The notes below the pieces were generated by a model. It made no database searches and was not told where the DNA came from. It saw only the letters and a program-made list of their open reading frames with translations. Positions 34,319 to 42,818 of a stretch of DNA of 64,000 nt are shown piece by piece. The position numbers were made by a program, and so were the translations under genes. Origin of the DNA: Suilimivivens sp045586385 (lineage in GTDB: Bacteria; Bacillota; Clostridia; Lachnospirales; Lachnospiraceae); NCBI GenBank assembly GCA_045586385.1, contig JAZNAE010000091.1:214794-278793 (forward strand), given 5' to 3'. Position 1 is the stretch's first letter. Every line of letters begins with the position of its first letter.

Positions 34319-35344
34319 TTAATCATTTAACTGCTTCAAAACGCGAAGGTCAGATTCAAACAGAAGCTTAATATTATTAATACCGTATTTTAACATTGCT
34401 GTACGTTCGATACCGATACCGAATGCAAATCCACTGTATTCATTAGGGTCAATACCGCAGTTTTCGAGAACCTTATTGTTTACAACACCTGCACCTAAAA
34501 TCTCTATCCAACCTGTACCTTTGCAAAGTTTACAGCCTTTTCCACCGCATTCAAAACAGCTACAGTCCACTTCTACGGAAGGTTCTGTAAACGGGAAATA
34601 AGACGGACGGAGTCTTGTTTTGGTATTTTCTCCGTAAATCTTCTTTACAAAAACATCAAGCATACCCTGCAGGTCACACAAAGTAATTCCTTTGTCCACA
34701 ACAAGACCTTCCATCTGTGTAAACATCGGTGAATGTGTGGCATCATCATCAGAACGGAACACCTTACCGGGGGATAAAATCTTAATCGGCGGTTTCTTAT
34801 TTTCCATGACATGAATCTGTCCTGCAGATGTCTGTGTACGGAGTAAAAATTCCGGTGATAAATAGAAAGTATCCTGCATATCCCTTGCCGGATGATCCTG
34901 CGGTGTATTTAAAGCCGTAAAGTTATAGTAATCCGTTTCGATTTCTGTTCCTTCATAGATTTCAAAGCCCATACCCGCAAAAATATCAATCAACTGATTT
35001 CTGATTAAGGTGATTGGGTGAAGATTTCCCTGCTCACTGCCCTGCGGCGGAAGAGAAATATCAATCTTCTCTGCTTCATATCTCTCCTGCAATTCTTTTG
35101 CTTTCATCTTGGTATCAAGTTCACTGATAATGCCCATCGCCCATTCCTTCAACTCATTGACACCTTTTCCGTAATTTGCTCTTTGCTCCGGAGGAATGTT
35201 TTTCATTTCCCTCATTAAAAGACCGATTTTACCTGCTTTTCCATCCAAAAATTTCTTTCTGAACTCATATGCTTCTTTGGAGGATTTAATTTCCTCTGCA
35301 CCGGAAAGTATTTCCTGCTTGATTTGTTCTAATGCTGCGTTCAT
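34319..35344 (-). CDS. pheS: phenylalanyl-tRNA synthetase alpha subunit
   Basis: The catalytic subunit of PheRS. The 341 residues have an N-terminal coiled coil (about 1-85) and a class II catalytic core. Motif 1 is near PITLIRNQLIDIFAGMGFE, motif 2 includes GKVFRSDDDATHSP, and motif 3 is in FGIGIERTAMLKYG. A small Cys cluster (CSCFECGGKGCKLCKG, about 260-275) matches clostridial PheS. AAAGGAGA precedes the ATG at 35344. It is under T-box control. Confidence 0.98.
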   Translation of the reverse strand: MNAALEQIKQEILSGAEEIKSSKEAYEFRKKFLDGKAGKIGLLMREMKNIPPEQRANYGKGVNELKEWAMGIISELDTKMKAKELQERYEAEKIDISLPPQGSEQGNLHPITLIRNQLIDIFAGMGFEIYEGTEIETDYYNFTALNTPQDHPARDMQDTFYLSPEFLLRTQTSAGQIHVMENKKPPIKILSPGKVFRSDDDATHSPMFTQMEGLVVDKGITLCDLQGMLDVFVKKIYGENTKTRLRPSYFPFTEPSVEVDCSCFECGGKGCKLCKGTGWIEILGAGVVNNKVLENCGIDPNEYSGFAFGIGIERTAMLKYGINNIKLLFESDLRVLKQLND

Positions 35345-35365
35345 TTCTATCTCCTTTCTCTTGTC

Positions 35366-35440
35366 ACGGGATGTTCGCTTGCGAACTCTCTGCGCCCGAG
35401 CAGAATGCGAAGCATTATTTTCCGCTCTGCGAGGTGCGCA
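35366..35440 (-). repeat. GC-rich hairpin block between the T-box terminator and pheS
   Basis: This stretch is markedly richer in G+C than its surroundings. It holds the perfect hairpins GTTCGC/GCGAAC (35373-35386) and AATGC/GCATT (35404-35416) and further CTCTGC/GCAGAG pairing. It lies in the pheST leader after the T-box terminator. It looks like an inserted intergenic palindromic element. Confidence 0.5.
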
Positions 35441-35444
35441 TAAT

Positions 35445-35727
35445 AAAAAATCCCTCGTTACAATTCCTGTAACAAGGGACGAATATTTTCCGCGGTACCA
35501 CCCTGGTTCCTATCATCTGATAGGCTCTCATTTACGCTTAACGTGCGTCATCCGGCTCAAACTACTATGATGCTTTCACATCTGTTCCCTTGAGCAGCTC
35601 CGGTGGGAAATTCGCTGGTCAGTAATCTGATCTATTATTTGAACTTAAGGAAGCTTCCAGCCGCTGACTTCCTCTCTCTGAAAGAAAATAATATGCTACT
35701 TAACACCTTCATCGCTTTATTTATACT
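35445..35727 (-). promoter_or_regulatory. T-box riboswitch of pheST (specifier UUC)
   Basis: The minus strand has the T-box sequence AGGGTGGTACCGCGG (35490-35504) followed by a terminator stem (TCCCTTGTTAC/GTAACGAGGGA, 35451-35479) and a T6 run (35445-35450). Upstream lie long pairing regions forming stem I; a UUC triplet at 35641-35643, flanked by A residues, is the likely Phe specifier. Uncharged tRNA-Phe would stabilise the antiterminator and allow pheST expression. Confidence 0.92.
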
Positions 35728-35733
35728 TTAATT

Positions 35734-35762
35734 ATTTTAGTTGAGGTTTCCATAAATGTCAA
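35734..35762 (-). promoter_or_regulatory. promoter of the pheST T-box transcript
   Basis: On the minus strand TTGACA (35757-35762), 17 bp, then TAAAAT (35734-35739), placing the start near 35727. Confidence 0.8.
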
Positions 35763-35773
35763 TACCCATGCCG

Positions 35774-36601
35774 CTATTTCCCTTTTATAAGTCGTTTTGC
35801 GCGCTCTATATACCGATTGAGAAGTGCTCCTGCCATCACCATATACATACATGCATATAGCCAGAGCATTAAAATAATAATAGTCGTAAGACTACCATAG
35901 GTATCAAATCCGTCAAAGCGATTCACATACACAGAAAAACCCCATGTAATAAAGCTCCACCCGATTGCTGCTACCATTGCTCCCGGAATCTGTGCTTTAA
36001 AAACCATCTTCCTTCCCGGCACATATGCATATATCGTGGATATCACAATGGTAATCATGAGCCATACAAATAAGATTCTGAAATGAAACAGCAAGTCAAA
36101 CAGATAAGAAGTTTGCGGCACCTGTCTTTGTAATAGATTGATCAGTAAATTTCCAAACACGAGTAGAAACAAAGAAAGTAACATTAACACCAGTATCAAT
36201 ATCGTATAAAAACTCGCAATGATTCTAAGCACAAAATAATTTCGTTTTTCTTCTACATCATTCACTGCATTAAGACCTCTAAGCAGTGCCAAAATTCCTT
36301 TGCCTGCCGACCATAGTGTAATCAACGCCGTCACGGAAATAACGCCCACAGACTTATCATATACGTCTGCTATCATACGAATCATCAATGAATCTACCGT
36401 ATCGGGTGCAATACCTGTCACCACGCTCATAAGATTTGCCTCCGTAAGTGGTGTATACGGCAATAATGCACAGAGAAGCATTAACATTGGAATCAATGAT
36501 AAAAACAGGAAAAAAGCCGTACTGGCAGCAAATGCACTGATATTCTTCTTATTCACAAACTTAATGTATTCACGCCCTACAAGCACAAACTTTACAGCCA
36601 T
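35774..36601 (-). CDS. YihY/BrkB-family membrane protein
   Basis: A 275-residue integral membrane protein with about six hydrophobic segments. Family features are the N-terminal amphipathic helix with SAFAASTAFFLFLSLIPMLMLL, then ITLWSAGKGILALLRGLNAV, and the late FITWGFSVYVNRFDGFDTYGS segment. YihY-type proteins are widespread and their substrate is unproven; older names such as ribonuclease BN are wrong. It begins 13 bp after the SpoIID-like gene on the same strand, so the two are probably coexpressed. The pheST promoter begins just past its stop codon. Confidence 0.9.
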   Translation of the reverse strand: MAVKFVLVGREYIKFVNKKNISAFAASTAFFLFLSLIPMLMLLCALLPYTPLTEANLMSVVTGIAPDTVDSLMIRMIADVYDKSVGVISVTALITLWSAGKGILALLRGLNAVNDVEEKRNYFVLRIIASFYTILILVLMLLSLFLLVFGNLLINLLQRQVPQTSYLFDLLFHFRILFVWLMITIVISTIYAYVPGRKMVFKAQIPGAMVAAIGWSFITWGFSVYVNRFDGFDTYGSLTTIIILMLWLYACMYMVMAGALLNRYIERAKRLIKGK

Positions 36602-36613
36602 ACATGCCTCCTT

Positions 36614-38956
36614 CTAATATACTTTATTGATTTCACAGGATGGATAAAAAAACGTAATAATTTCACCACTCTCCATTCCTCTATCGGCCATGGCTTTTGC
36701 ACCGTTCTGGCTCATCCCTACACCGTGTCCATAGCCTCCTCCAATGATATTATATCCTTCCACTTCCTCATCCTCTTTCACTAAGTCTATCACCAAATAA
36801 GCACTGGGTAAGAGCTGTCCGTTTTTGGCTTTACTTTCGTCCTGCCTGATCACCTCTCCACCCTGATTCAAAATATATCTTACATTGTATTCTGAAATAA
36901 TTTTGTAGTTACCGCTGTTTGTATTAATTAATAACTCGTCTATTACCCCGCCTTCTCTTCTTTTTGCCACTTCAATCCCATAGACTTCGTCAAACGCTTC
37001 CGGTGTTATGCTTTCATATCTTCCCGAATTCTCCACAAACGTAAGTACCTTACTTTCATCTGCGGCGTAACGTTGTTTCATCCGTTCATATAGATAAGAT
37101 ATATCTGCGTTTTCCACTTCATATCTCCAGCGATACCATGGTTCTGTATTTTCATAGTCCTTTTTGTTTATGGAACTTAGATATTGTCTGATACCGGATT
37201 CTGTTTGCATATTACGAACCAAATCTTCTTCTGCCGTTCCTGCCGTGTTTGTCTCAGCAATATTTCTTGCCTTTAGATACGGATACTTTTCCTTGTTATC
37301 CTCCTGCCATACTCCGGCATCGCTTCCAAACCCACAAGATGTCGAGTAATAATATGTATTTACGATCTCATCTCCGCAGAACAAAACCTGTCCGGTTGTC
37401 TCTTTTACCGCTTTTGTAGAATTACTGTTTTCTGCAATGTTATTGTATACCTGGTAGTTTACACTGTCGTCCACATTAGCACCGACAACAGCCAGCCCGG
37501 GTGCTGTCAAATATTGATATGCGTAAGTTCTTGCACATATTGCTTGGGCTTTCAGCGCCTGTTCATGATATGATGCGGGCATTTCACTTGGTACTACAGA
37601 ATACAAATATTCTTCCAGCAAAAGTTCATTTATCAGAATCAACCCATCTTCTGATGCAACGATTTCCATTTTCCCCCGATAAGACGGTGTCCCCTGGTTC
37701 CTTTCTATTGACAGGACATCCAATTTCCCCGATTTTATAACCGGCGTGAGAATGACTCTATCCCCTGTTAAATAGTCACTTTCCTTAGAAATGCAGATTT
37801 CATCGCCTTGTTTGATTATTTCTTTTTTTCTGTCCTCATATCCGCCATAATCAATTTCTATATCGCAATCCCCCTGCACACGTATCTCATCATGGTACAA
37901 CGAAGCAAATGCACTGTTTTTTATGGCAACTCTTATATTTTCCATATTTTCTTTTCTTACAATCAGTGCTGCACATATTTTTCCATCCTCTAGTACAAAA
38001 TCAGTAAAATCATATCCAATCATTATCTCATCTATGGTTTCTTTCTGTAACTGCTCATACAAACGATACACTTTTACATCTTCTGCAAACTTATAATTTC
38101 CGTACCCTTCAATTTCTATTTCATCTTCTGTAAGTTTAAGCACCTTACCGCTCACCCTGTCTTGTTTTGTTTTTACCTCTGTAAGAGTGCCTTCATCAAA
38201 AACCAGATTTGCCACACTTTCTCTAACGACATCATCGAGCGCATCTTCCCCGGAAAATTGAAATACTATTTCGAAATTTTCATAAAAAAACAAGAGTCCG
38301 GCCTCATCCTTTTCCATAATCCATACATTATTCAATTCAAAACTTTTTCGTTCCTCACTGATTACGGATAATATAGTATTTTCTGCTGTGTATGCAGTCA
38401 CTTTATAAAATTTATACTGCAAGAGGTCATCTTGTAGGTACTGATATCTTTCTCCCGTATCCGTCAAAACACATTTTTCACCCACTTTTTGTGTCGGCAA
38501 ATTTGTATCATCGGCTATAATATTGATTTCTTCCTCCCGAATCACTTTTCCCAATTGATAAAGTGATACCATATTTTTATAAAAGTCATACCAATCCTCT
38601 TGCAAGAGATAAAATCCTTCTTTATAAGTATTCTTCGGCATATACTCTACCGGGCTTGCCACATCTAGCAGTTTTGCAATTTCTATGTATCCTTCAAAGG
38701 AGAGATTGTCCGTTCCCCACCTATTTTTCATCTCCCACAATTCATTCTTTTTCCTTATCGTCAATTCATTATCCCATACTTTCTGATGGTTTAAGATTGC
38801 TTCTGTTAAATAGTATACACTCTCCGCATTTATTTGCTCTCCGGCCGGTTGCTTTAATTGAAGTTCCGTTTCATCTTTATGAATTAAAAATATTAAACAA
38901 AATACACCAAAAAAAATTGCAATTATTTTTAACAGAATTCGTTCCTTTACTTTCAT
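36614..38956 (-). CDS. SpoIID/LytB-domain protein, large membrane-anchored form
   Basis: A 780-residue protein with one N-terminal transmembrane helix (about 8-26) and an extracellular remainder. The SpoIID/LytB domain occupies about residues 430-775: YLYSVVPSEMPASYHEQALKAQ, then ARTYAYQYL, TTGQVLFC, YYYSTSCGFGSD and GGYGHGVGMSQNGAKAMA near the C-terminus. SpoIID is a lytic transglycosylase acting on denuded glycan during engulfment in sporulation. This protein is about twice the usual size; residues 30-420 contain a region of beta-rich repeats that I do not recognise. It may be a wall-remodelling enzyme outside sporulation. The YihY gene follows. Confidence 0.85.
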   Translation of the reverse strand: MKVKERILLKIIAIFFGVFCLIFLIHKDETELQLKQPAGEQINAESVYYLTEAILNHQKVWDNELTIRKKNELWEMKNRWGTDNLSFEGYIEIAKLLDVASPVEYMPKNTYKEGFYLLQEDWYDFYKNMVSLYQLGKVIREEEINIIADDTNLPTQKVGEKCVLTDTGERYQYLQDDLLQYKFYKVTAYTAENTILSVISEERKSFELNNVWIMEKDEAGLLFFYENFEIVFQFSGEDALDDVVRESVANLVFDEGTLTEVKTKQDRVSGKVLKLTEDEIEIEGYGNYKFAEDVKVYRLYEQLQKETIDEIMIGYDFTDFVLEDGKICAALIVRKENMENIRVAIKNSAFASLYHDEIRVQGDCDIEIDYGGYEDRKKEIIKQGDEICISKESDYLTGDRVILTPVIKSGKLDVLSIERNQGTPSYRGKMEIVASEDGLILINELLLEEYLYSVVPSEMPASYHEQALKAQAICARTYAYQYLTAPGLAVVGANVDDSVNYQVYNNIAENSNSTKAVKETTGQVLFCGDEIVNTYYYSTSCGFGSDAGVWQEDNKEKYPYLKARNIAETNTAGTAEEDLVRNMQTESGIRQYLSSINKKDYENTEPWYRWRYEVENADISYLYERMKQRYAADESKVLTFVENSGRYESITPEAFDEVYGIEVAKRREGGVIDELLINTNSGNYKIISEYNVRYILNQGGEVIRQDESKAKNGQLLPSAYLVIDLVKEDEEVEGYNIIGGGYGHGVGMSQNGAKAMADRGMESGEIITFFYPSCEINKVY

Positions 38957-38981
38957 ACCATTCCCCTTTTCAAAGCAAAAG

Positions 38982-39008
38982 AAAAAGCAGCCACTTAAGG
39001 CTGCTTTT
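38982..39008 (-). terminator. terminator between the ncRNA and the SpoIID-like gene
   Basis: A 10-bp perfect stem (AAAAGCAGCC/GGCTGCTTTT) with a 6-nt loop, followed on the minus strand by T residues (TTTTTCTTTT). It would end the ncRNA transcript just before the SpoIID-like gene. Confidence 0.85.
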
Positions 39009-39235
39009 CTTTTGTTAAATAGTGACCGTCATATGTCACTTTATATATCCCCAAAATGCCGGTTCCTGTCTTTTGACTCCTAGCTATGCTAGGTGGGTAA
39101 CCGCAACCTATGCTTTTGCCTTCCCTTCCAATCCTTCCTTTGAAGTGAGGGCTTGACAGCCACAAGGCAATGTAGGAATCCCGTTTAAAGTATCTGTAGG
39201 TTCAAAATAACAGGAGTTGTCGCACATTTCAGGTT
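39009..39235 (-). ncRNA. ssrS: structured RNA, probably 6S RNA
   Basis: A gene-free stretch with its own promoter and terminator on the minus strand. The RNA can fold as a long, interrupted rod: the ATTCC/GGGAU and UGCC/GGCA outer pairs, then CUGUC/GACAG, and a central open region holding the hairpin CCUAGC/GCUAGG with a 3-nt loop. Segments such as TGCCTTGTGGCTGTCAAGC and GTTACCCACCTAG resemble the Firmicute 6S RNAs I recall, which mimic an open promoter and bind RNA polymerase. Mature ends are uncertain. Another structured RNA class is not excluded without a covariance search. Confidence 0.6.
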
Positions 39236-39241
39236 AATTTT

Positions 39242-39270
39242 ATTATATCCAATATGCATCTAAAATACAA
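39242..39270 (-). promoter_or_regulatory. promoter of the 6S-like RNA
   Basis: On the minus strand TTGTAT (39265-39270), 17 bp, then a perfect TATAAT (39242-39247). Confidence 0.75.
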
Positions 39271-39305
39271 CTGTAAGTTTATGGATTGGTAACATGCAAA
39301 ATGTC

Positions 39306-39342
39306 AAAAAATAAGAGGATATGCCGATTGACATATCCTCTT
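39306..39342 (-). terminator. pckA terminator
   Basis: An 11-bp perfect stem (AAGAGGATATG/CATATCCTCTT) with an 8-nt loop, followed on the minus strand by ATTTTTTG. Confidence 0.88.
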
Positions 39343-39366
39343 TTCATTCCTCGCGGAATTATTTAC

Positions 39367-41073
39367 TTATGCTAAAGCATCAACTAACTTCTGAACAGCT
39401 GCAAGTGCTTCATCAGGAAGTTTATCATAGCCTTCCTTCTTCTCAGCAAATCCCTTAACAGCGTCTACACGGTTCTGCATAGCAGACTTAAGAGCTGCCT
39501 TGTATTCAGGATCATCCATGTTAGGCTTAAAGTCAGCTGTCTTACCGGACCAATCATACATGATTTCAACATCATCAAAGTTGCCCCACTTTTCAAAATT
39601 AGCTTTTCCTTCAACGATAGTTTCAAGAATACCTAATGTATCAGCAGGTTTAACCTTTGTTCCCATGAAGTCACCGGTATTAACGATGTAGCAATCTACG
39701 TTCTTTTCTTCTACTAACTTTTTGAACTTTTCATAGTCGTTAACCAAAGGATATGTTCTGAAAGGGTTAGCATAAGGAACGATACGAAGAGCGTTCATAT
39801 CTGTACCAGCTGCAACACGTTCTGCTGTAGATGTCTTAGTAGCAAGTGTAGCACCCATAACGGAAGCTAATGCTGCACCTTTTAATTTAACTACAGGCGG
39901 AATGGTAGGATCTTTCATAATCCAGAAAATAGCATTAACAGGAGCTTCAATCTTATCTACTCTGTTAGGAGACCATAATTTGGATTTGATAGCACGTCCG
40001 TTACCGTTTCTGATATCTTCAGTTACTAACTGAATCTTGCCATTTTCATCTAATGTACAAGAACAGTTCTGTGCGGATAATAAGTATTCATTATCAGGAC
40101 AGCCTGTAGGATAATCAGATGTCTTATCAAAGTATGTAGGCTCTAAAGCTACAGAAGAACATGTATCTGTATTGATAATGAAAGCATCATCATGAAGAAC
40201 AGTGATAGGATACTTTCCACCATGCTTAGCATGAGTTAATGTGGACTTACCGGAACCTGATAATCCGTATACAGATGCAACGAACTTAGATCCATCGGGT
40301 AATGTATATTCTTTCTGTCCACCGTGGCAAGCTGCATAACCGTTTCTGTTAGCAAGTGCCCATGCCATTGTAAGTGTACCCTTCTTGTGTTCACCAAAGT
40401 ACTTCATACCAAGAATTGCTGCACAGTTCTGGTTTGTATCGAAGTAGCAAAGTGTTAAAGGATCGCTTAAGCAGCTGTAATCAACGTCGGGTGCTTCATG
40501 AGGAGCCCACTGAGGATCGGAGAAGATGTAGATGTCAGGTTCGTTTCCGTTACCAACGGGTACGGAATTTTTGTACATCTTAACATATTCATCAGACATA
40601 TACTGGAAGTTAATCATCCAGTTATAAAGTAAGTTTTCTTCTCCTTCGGGAATAAGAAGGTGAGCCTTTACCATAAATTCAGGATCAAGACCTACGAAAC
40701 ATTCTGCATGATACATTGTTTTCCAACGTGTCTCATATACAGCGTCCATAACTACCTTATCAAGTTTTGCTTCATCAACACCGGGTTCGCCTTTGATACG
40801 ACGAGCTGCTGCGTAACGTCCTGTTACTGCACCATCATTGAATAACAGAACCTTAGCATCTTTTTCAAGACCGAAGGTTTCACCATCTTTGATAGGCATG
40901 TCTGTCACAACAGTACCGGGTGAATTTTTTGCTAATTCATAAGCTTCCTTTAAGGTGTTAACCTTAACTACGTTATTTCCGTAGAAAGCAGCTTCGATGA
41001 TGGAACGGGTTTTTGAAAAACCAACTTTTCCTGCACCGATTTCAGAAATCGGATAATAAGCTTTTGTTGACAT
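39367..41073 (-). CDS. pckA: phosphoenolpyruvate carboxykinase (ATP)
   Basis: Interconverts oxaloacetate and PEP with ATP/ADP; in fermenters it often runs toward oxaloacetate. The 568 residues contain the P-loop GLSGSGKSTLTHAKHGG near residue 270, the metal and substrate loop LHDDAFIIN, and the adenine-binding AERVAAGTDMNALRIVPYANPFRTYPLV region. These mark the ATP-dependent, not GTP-dependent, form. GGAGGAC stands before the ATG. It is divergent from the Si-type citrate synthase, with both promoters in a 310-bp region, and its leader has an ACCGCA/TGCGGT hairpin. Confidence 0.97.
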   Translation of the reverse strand: MSTKAYYPISEIGAGKVGFSKTRSIIEAAFYGNNVVKVNTLKEAYELAKNSPGTVVTDMPIKDGETFGLEKDAKVLLFNDGAVTGRYAAARRIKGEPGVDEAKLDKVVMDAVYETRWKTMYHAECFVGLDPEFMVKAHLLIPEGEENLLYNWMINFQYMSDEYVKMYKNSVPVGNGNEPDIYIFSDPQWAPHEAPDVDYSCLSDPLTLCYFDTNQNCAAILGMKYFGEHKKGTLTMAWALANRNGYAACHGGQKEYTLPDGSKFVASVYGLSGSGKSTLTHAKHGGKYPITVLHDDAFIINTDTCSSVALEPTYFDKTSDYPTGCPDNEYLLSAQNCSCTLDENGKIQLVTEDIRNGNGRAIKSKLWSPNRVDKIEAPVNAIFWIMKDPTIPPVVKLKGAALASVMGATLATKTSTAERVAAGTDMNALRIVPYANPFRTYPLVNDYEKFKKLVEEKNVDCYIVNTGDFMGTKVKPADTLGILETIVEGKANFEKWGNFDDVEIMYDWSGKTADFKPNMDDPEYKAALKSAMQNRVDAVKGFAEKKEGYDKLPDEALAAVQKLVDALA

Positions 41074-41162
41074 ATGATGTCCTCCTTAAATTATTATGTA
41101 TTATCACCGCAGTTTGCGGTTTCTAACCTTATATGTACTGATTTACCCAGCACATCTATTGT

Positions 41163-41191
41163 ATTATCTCAAACCTCAAAATAAAAGTCAA
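41163..41191 (-). promoter_or_regulatory. pckA promoter
   Basis: On the minus strand TTGACT (41186-41191), 17 bp, then GATAAT (41163-41168). Confidence 0.75.
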
Positions 41192-41241
41192 TAAAATAAT
41201 ATTTATAATTCTTAAATATTTGTGAATCATTAAATTTTCTC

Positions 41242-41270
41242 TTGTCTGATATTCGTTGCCATGATATTAT
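41242..41270 (+). promoter_or_regulatory. gltA promoter, with a nearby direct repeat
   Basis: TTGTCT (41242-41247), 17 bp, then TATTAT (41265-41270). The -35 lies in CTTGTCTGATATT, a near copy of which (CTTGTCTGAAATT) is at 41303-41315, downstream of the predicted start; the pair could be operator half-sites. Confidence 0.55.
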
Positions 41271-41384
41271 AAATACATCAAATTTTCTGACATATTCTAT
41301 TACTTGTCTGAAATTTATTCACATTAGACCGGTCAGTTTATTTTGCATTCACGATAGATATCGATATTTGAAAGGGGGCACTTT

Positions 41385-42752
41385 ATGGATCACAATGTTT
41401 TTTCCGAAATTACACCTGATATTGTCCGTCTTGCTGCCATGGCAGAACGCGAGGACATCATTGACACTGAACTTTTTACCAAATATGAGGTAAAAAGAGG
41501 CCTGCGCGACTTAAACGGTAAGGGCGTTTTGGCCGGACTCACCCATATTTCCGATGTCCGTGCAACAGAAATGGTTGACGGTATCTCCCAGCCTGCCCAC
41601 GGCCAGTTATTTTACAGAGGATATAATGTCAAAGATTTGGTAGAAGGCTTTACCGCTGATAACCGCTTTGGGTTTGAGGAAATCACTTATCTTCTTCTTT
41701 TCTCCAAACTACCCAATGAAAAGGAACTAGCTGACTTCACGAAACTGCTTTCCGGTTACCGTTCTCTTCCTACCAGTTTCGTCCGCGATATTATTATGAA
41801 GGCACCCAGCAGCGATATGATGAATACACTGGCAAGAAGTGTACTTACACTCTACTCTTATGATGACCGTGCAGATGATGTTTCTCTGCCCAATGTTCTG
41901 CGTCAGTGCTTACAGCTCATCAGCCTGTTTCCTTTGTTATCCATTTACGGCTATCAGGCTTATTGTCATTATCATGACGGCAAAAGTTTATTCATTCATA
42001 AACCTGATCCTAATTTATCCACTGCAGAAAACATTCTTCACATTCTGCGTCCGGACAGTAAATATACACCACTTGAGGCCAAACTTCTTGATATTGCACT
42101 GGTTCTTCATATGGAACATGGCGGAGGTAACAACTCCTCTTTCACTACGCATGTAGTAACATCATCCCTCACCGATACTTATTCGGTTATCGCAGCTGCT
42201 ATCGGTTCGTTGAAAGGTCCGCGTCACGGCGGTGCCAATATCAAGGTTGTTCAGATGTTTGAGGAAATGAAATTACGGATTAAAGATTGGACCGATGAGG
42301 AAGAAGTGGCGGATTATCTCCGTAAACTTCTTCATAAAGAAGCCTTTGACCATGCGGGACTCATTTACGGTGTAGGCCATGCCATTTACTCTAAATCCGA
42401 TCCCCGTGCTGTTATTTTTAAGTCCTTTGTAGAAAAACTGTCAATAGAAAAAGGCCTTGAAAAAGAATTTACACTCTACTCATTGGTTGAAAAACTTGCA
42501 CCGCAGATTATTGCTGCCGAACGTCAAATGTATAAGGGTGTCAGCATTAATGTCGACTTTTATTCAGGCTTTGTTTATCACATGCTGGGACTTCCCATGG
42601 AACTCTACACTCCCATTTTTGCAATTGCAAGAATTTCCGGCTGGAGTGCACACCGCATGGAGGAACTTGCCAATAACGGAAAAATTATCCGTCCGGCTTA
42701 CAAGCCTATCGGCAACGATAAAGAATATCTTGATATGCTTCATCGTTCCTAA
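41385..42752 (+). CDS. gltA: Si-type citrate synthase
   Basis: Condenses acetyl-CoA and oxaloacetate. The 455 residues belong to the classical citrate synthase family, unrelated in fold to the Re-type enzyme at 9126-10538. Active-site segments are HMEHGGGNNSSFTTHVV (first His) and GVGHAIYSKSDPRA (second His), and the catalytic Asp lies in the segment NVDFYSGFVYHMLG. The C-terminal GWSAHRMEEL and RPAYKPIGN fit the family. It carries an N-terminal extension of about 60 residues relative to many bacterial enzymes. GGGGG precedes the ATG. A propionyl-CoA (2-methylcitrate) preference cannot be excluded by sequence. Confidence 0.95.
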   Translation: MDHNVFSEITPDIVRLAAMAEREDIIDTELFTKYEVKRGLRDLNGKGVLAGLTHISDVRATEMVDGISQPAHGQLFYRGYNVKDLVEGFTADNRFGFEEITYLLLFSKLPNEKELADFTKLLSGYRSLPTSFVRDIIMKAPSSDMMNTLARSVLTLYSYDDRADDVSLPNVLRQCLQLISLFPLLSIYGYQAYCHYHDGKSLFIHKPDPNLSTAENILHILRPDSKYTPLEAKLLDIALVLHMEHGGGNNSSFTTHVVTSSLTDTYSVIAAAIGSLKGPRHGGANIKVVQMFEEMKLRIKDWTDEEEVADYLRKLLHKEAFDHAGLIYGVGHAIYSKSDPRAVIFKSFVEKLSIEKGLEKEFTLYSLVEKLAPQIIAAERQMYKGVSINVDFYSGFVYHMLGLPMELYTPIFAIARISGWSAHRMEELANNGKIIRPAYKPIGNDKEYLDMLHRS

Positions 42753-42760
42753 TATATTAA

Positions 42761-42806
42761 AAAAATTAGAGGTAATATGCATTTATTGCATACTACCTCT
42801 TTTTCT
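42761..42806. terminator. convergent terminator between gltA and thrC
   Basis: Stem AGAGGTA/TACCTCT plus TATGCA/TGCATA separated by one mismatch, flanked by A and T runs on each side, so it works in both directions. Confidence 0.88.
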
Positions 42807-42818
42807 TTGTCATATCAT

